Assembly (NCBI GenBank): GCA_964354155.1
Contig: CAYGYG010000016.1
Coordinates: 1-63,618 of the forward strand
DNA: 63,618 nt
Direction of reading: 5' to 3'
Source of the DNA: CAYGYG01 sp964354155
Lineage (GTDB): Bacteria > Hydrothermota > Tepidihabitantia > SM23-42 > CAYGYG01
Shown piece by piece: positions 61,333 through 63,618 of this stretch. Position 1 is the stretch's first letter, and the number at the start of each line of letters is the position of its first letter. Below the pieces are notes generated by a model, which saw only the letters and a list, made by a program, of their open reading frames with translations, made no database searches and was not told the origin of the DNA. The position numbers and the translations under genes are program-made.

Positions 61333-62994
61333 ATGGTCAAAACCTTCTGGGAAATCGAGCAAGAGAAGACATGGAAGATCTATGCCGTGCTTGCGGTCCT
61401 GGTCATACTCTATTTTATCCCCATCTATTTCGTCTGGCTTTTCGCTAAGTACATAATCATGATTCGGTCCGGCCGGAGCGGATTATCCTTTCTGGGCTGG
61501 GACACGATCCTGGTGCTTCTGTTCGCGCTCGGGGCATCCGTCGTCCACTGGTACTGGTCGAGCTCGCGGGTGACGGAGCGCGTCCTGCAGCTGCTGCGGG
61601 CGCGGACCCCGGACCGCCACGATCGGTACCATCAGGTCTTCCAGAATATCGTCGATGAGATCGAGGTCGCGGCCGGCGGTATCAAGGTTGACCGGTACGT
61701 CCTGCCGACCTCGGCGATGAATGCGTTTGCTCTGGCGGACTTAAAGGGCCGGAAGGTGGTCGGCGTGACCGAGGGTCTTTTGAGTCGGCTCAAACGTGCT
61801 GAGCTGACCTCGGTCGTGGCGCACGAAATGGCGCACATTGCTTCGGGCGACTCGCTGCTGACAACGGTGACCTGTTCGCTCTTTGCGGTCTACGGTCAGA
61901 TTCTCGACCAGTTTCAGAGAAGGGACGACCGGGAGTTGTTCGGACATGCGGCGAACGACGGTTGCCCGGAAGATGCCGAGCGCAAGGCTTCCGCGGCGGC
62001 GCTGGCGGTGCCGGCAGTTTTGCTTGTTTTCATCATCGATTTGATCAGCCAGCTCCTCAATGTCTTCATCTCGCGGGCCAAAGAGTACCGGGCTGACGCT
62101 GCTGCGGTCCGCTACTCCCGCGATCCTCTGAGCCTGGCGCATGCCCTGCACAGCATCGGCGGCCACTGGCGAGGAGCCGGTTTTGGCGGTGAGCACCTTT
62201 CGGCGATTTTCATCTTGAGCCCGGACCTGAATTCCCTTGAGGAACAGGACCATTTTTGGGCGAATCTCTTCTCAACCCATCCGCCCCTGCTCAATAGACT
62301 GCGCGTGCTGCTTGATATGGGGCATGCCGGGATCGAGGATCTGAACCGCGATATCGCCCAGGCCAAAGCCCGGGTTCGTGCGGCCGATGCGGGACCGGGT
62401 GATGAACCGGGATTCCTCGTTGAGCACAATGGGCAGTGGCTGGGCCCATACCTCGTCATGCAGCTTATGACGCTGGAATGGCTGATGCCGGACAGCCGGC
62501 TGCGCATCACCGGCAGCGAGGCGGACATGCGTGCCGATCAAGTGGCTGATCTTGCCGTCTACTTCAAAGCGCGCGAGGATCCGTTGTGGAAAATGCGAAG
62601 GATCTGCCCGGTCTGCCGCCAGTGGATGATTGTCGAAAGCTATGAGGGACTCAATCTTCACTTCTGTCCGTTCTGCAACGGCTATCTGGTTGACCGCGAT
62701 GTCCTGCCCCGCATCATCGTGCGTACCGAGCGGTCTTTCAGCGATCAGGTTATTCGTTTGACCGATGTGTTAGCCGAGGAAGGGAGAAGAAAACACCCAA
62801 GGCTGAAAATGCTCTTGGATATGGCCCATCCGCGGCCGTGCGGCAAATGCGGCCGGCCGATGGTGCACCGTTTCTACAGCTACGCATATCATATTGAAAT
62901 CGACGAGTGTCAGAAGTGCGGCCTTATCTGGTTCGATGCGGAGGAGCTCGAAGTCCTGCAGTGCCTCATCGAAAAGGCCGAACAGAAGAAGTAG
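61333..62994 (+). CDS. M48 metallopeptidase fused to zinc-ribbon domains
   Basis: 553 residues. Two membrane helices (about 16-40 and 55-75) precede a peptidase domain with H164-E-M-A-H168, preceded by VTEGLLSRLKRAELTSVVAH. A third hydrophobic region (LAVPAVLLVFIIDLISQLL) and the downstream Glu in SRAKEYRADAAAV give the HtpX-like layout. After about residue 370 there is a GYF_2-like stretch (FLVEHNGQWLGPYLVMQL). Four CxxC pairs follow: CPVC and CPFCNGYLVD, then CGKC and CQKCGLIWFDAEEL, as in TFIIB-like zinc ribbons. It probably degrades or senses misfolded membrane proteins. Fusion of these parts is uncommon. Confidence 0.9.
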   Translation: MVKTFWEIEQEKTWKIYAVLAVLVILYFIPIYFVWLFAKYIIMIRSGRSGLSFLGWDTILVLLFALGASVVHWYWSSSRVTERVLQLLRARTPDRHDRYHQVFQNIVDEIEVAAGGIKVDRYVLPTSAMNAFALADLKGRKVVGVTEGLLSRLKRAELTSVVAHEMAHIASGDSLLTTVTCSLFAVYGQILDQFQRRDDRELFGHAANDGCPEDAERKASAAALAVPAVLLVFIIDLISQLLNVFISRAKEYRADAAAVRYSRDPLSLAHALHSIGGHWRGAGFGGEHLSAIFILSPDLNSLEEQDHFWANLFSTHPPLLNRLRVLLDMGHAGIEDLNRDIAQAKARVRAADAGPGDEPGFLVEHNGQWLGPYLVMQLMTLEWLMPDSRLRITGSEADMRADQVADLAVYFKAREDPLWKMRRICPVCRQWMIVESYEGLNLHFCPFCNGYLVDRDVLPRIIVRTERSFSDQVIRLTDVLAEEGRRKHPRLKMLLDMAHPRPCGKCGRPMVHRFYSYAYHIEIDECQKCGLIWFDAEELEVLQCLIEKAEQKK

Positions 62995-63206
62995 ATCAAG
63001 AATCAAATCGCAAAAATCAAAAATTCGCACACAGATCAGACAGGACCAGCATACCCACGGAGCATCTATTGCAGTATTTGATCTTTGATATTTGATCCGC
63101 CTCAGGCGGATTGATTTTCTTATGGAGCAATTACGGCGATGCACCGGTCGATCACGGTGATGTCTTATTGATTTTTGATGTTTGATATTTGATATTTGAT
63201 TTTCTT
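62995..63206. repeat. TTTGATA low-complexity stretches with REP-like palindrome
   Basis: Two runs of TTTGAT(A/T/C) heptamers (about 63080-63094 and 63170-63206) flank GATCCGCCTCAGGCGGAT (63095-63112), the same core palindrome that sits in the 58981 element. No gene. Confidence 0.6.
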
Positions 63207-63208
63207 AT

Positions 63209-63290
63209 GCGAGGAGGGGGAGTTGAACCCCCACCCCTTTCGGGACTGGATCCTAAATCCAGCGCGTCTGCCAGATTCCGCCATCCTCGC
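63209..63290 (-). tRNA. tRNA-Leu (UAG anticodon)
   Basis: 82 nt. The minus strand starts GCGAGGA and ends TCCTCGC, closing a 7-bp acceptor stem. The anticodon arm is CTGGA-TTTAGGA-TCCAG with anticodon TAG. A long variable arm (CCCGAAAGGGG region) and the T arm GGGGGTTCAACTCCCCC follow, the class II structure of leucine tRNA. CCA is not encoded. Confidence 0.95.
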
Positions 63291-63618
63291 AGGCTACAGC
63301 CGTCAATAATCTATTCGAATAACCGTCGATGTCAACAGGCAGTAGGTGACGGTCACGAATCACATGAACAATCTCCAAGTCCCTCATTTCGTCATTTAGT
63401 CAATTGACGAAATGACAAAAGGATGGATAGATTTCAAAAATGGATCGTGGAGAGCAGCGCTGGCGGGAGTAGAGAAATCCGGGCCGACCGTGGGCGTGCA
63501 AGAAGGGCGTTGATTCTGCTGACCAGATCACGATCAGGTGAAATGTATAATGTTGAGATTTGACCCCAATCCGGTTACCCGGTTATCTCCTCGAGGAATT
63601 CGATGGTGAAATTCTTGT
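63291..63618. other. Right-edge region without a confirmed gene
   Basis: A 22-bp repeat AATGTTGAGATTTGACCCC... (63549-63570) is shared with 31764-31785. A TATAAT (63546-63551) and a possible plus-strand start (ATG 63603 after GAGGA) are visible, as is an alternative minus-strand gene end (TAA at 63577-63575). Neither can be judged because the window ends. Confidence 0.4.

Noticed and set aside
63575..63618. Partial genes at the right edge (minus-strand end KNFTIEFLEEITG or plus-strand start at 63603)
   Set aside because: Each has only a few codons in the window; both look possible but cannot be told apart.

Overview
The window looks like chromosomal DNA from an uncultured, Gram-negative-type bacterium of a candidate phylum on the Fibrobacteres-Chlorobi-Bacteroidetes side of the tree. 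WOR-3/Stahlbacteria-like lineages fit best, but this is an inference from gene content and not a marker-gene placement. Supporting traits are TonB-dependent receptors with an N-terminal carboxypeptidase-regulatory-like domain, a gingipain-type (C25) protease and a beta-helix protein ending in FlgD/T9SS-like sorting domains, DUF5916, DUF4390-NtrYX, DUF2330, and many short palindromic intergenic repeats. No ribosomal genes, CRISPR array or intact transposase is visible; one tRNA-Leu lies near the right end.

Layout. 1-12110 (minus strand) holds two related surface operons. Each is headed by a TonB-dependent receptor followed by Fn3-like envelope proteins. The second also carries a small barrel-like protein, a DUF2330 protein and an eight-bladed PQQ-type propeller lipoprotein. 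Both operons share an upstream element with two 11-bp direct repeats, suggesting one common OmpR/PhoB-type regulator. 12430-18095 (plus) holds a copper-exporting ATPase, a four-helix-bundle protein set among heptamer repeats, formate-tetrahydrofolate ligase and a NYN nuclease. 18332-26068 is the envelope-defence pair alpha-2-macroglobulin plus penicillin-binding protein 1C. 26243-32355 holds a methyltransferase, a BaiN-type flavoprotein, an alkyltransferase-like protein, a lipoprotein, a seven-bladed propeller gene broken by an in-frame UGA, a phosphoesterase and HslV. 32921-38225 holds a PDZ protein, a DUF5916 outer-membrane protein, a HEAT-repeat protein and a solenoid built from a 12-fold GND motif. 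38751-42179 is the C25 protease.

42240-44710 is a visibly AT-richer island with a degenerate receiver protein, a tiny membrane protein and a RhuM-Fic gene. The RhuM-Fic gene lies between two 88-bp copies of the promoter and 5' end of the following gene. 45121-48261 is the DUF4390-NtrY-NtrX operon. 48605-52170 holds three exported proteins, 52765-58751 an AddAB-type helicase-nuclease, 59293-59967 an AIM24 gene broken by an amber codon, and 60235-62994 a CYTH phosphatase, a hotdog thioesterase and an M48 peptidase with zinc ribbons.

Regulatory style. Many genes have TTGACA-N16/17-TATAAT promoters. For at least six single or first genes the -10 box ends only 5-7 nt before the start codon with no Shine-Dalgarno sequence, so they are probably leaderless. 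Exported proteins and downstream operon genes usually have good Shine-Dalgarno sites.
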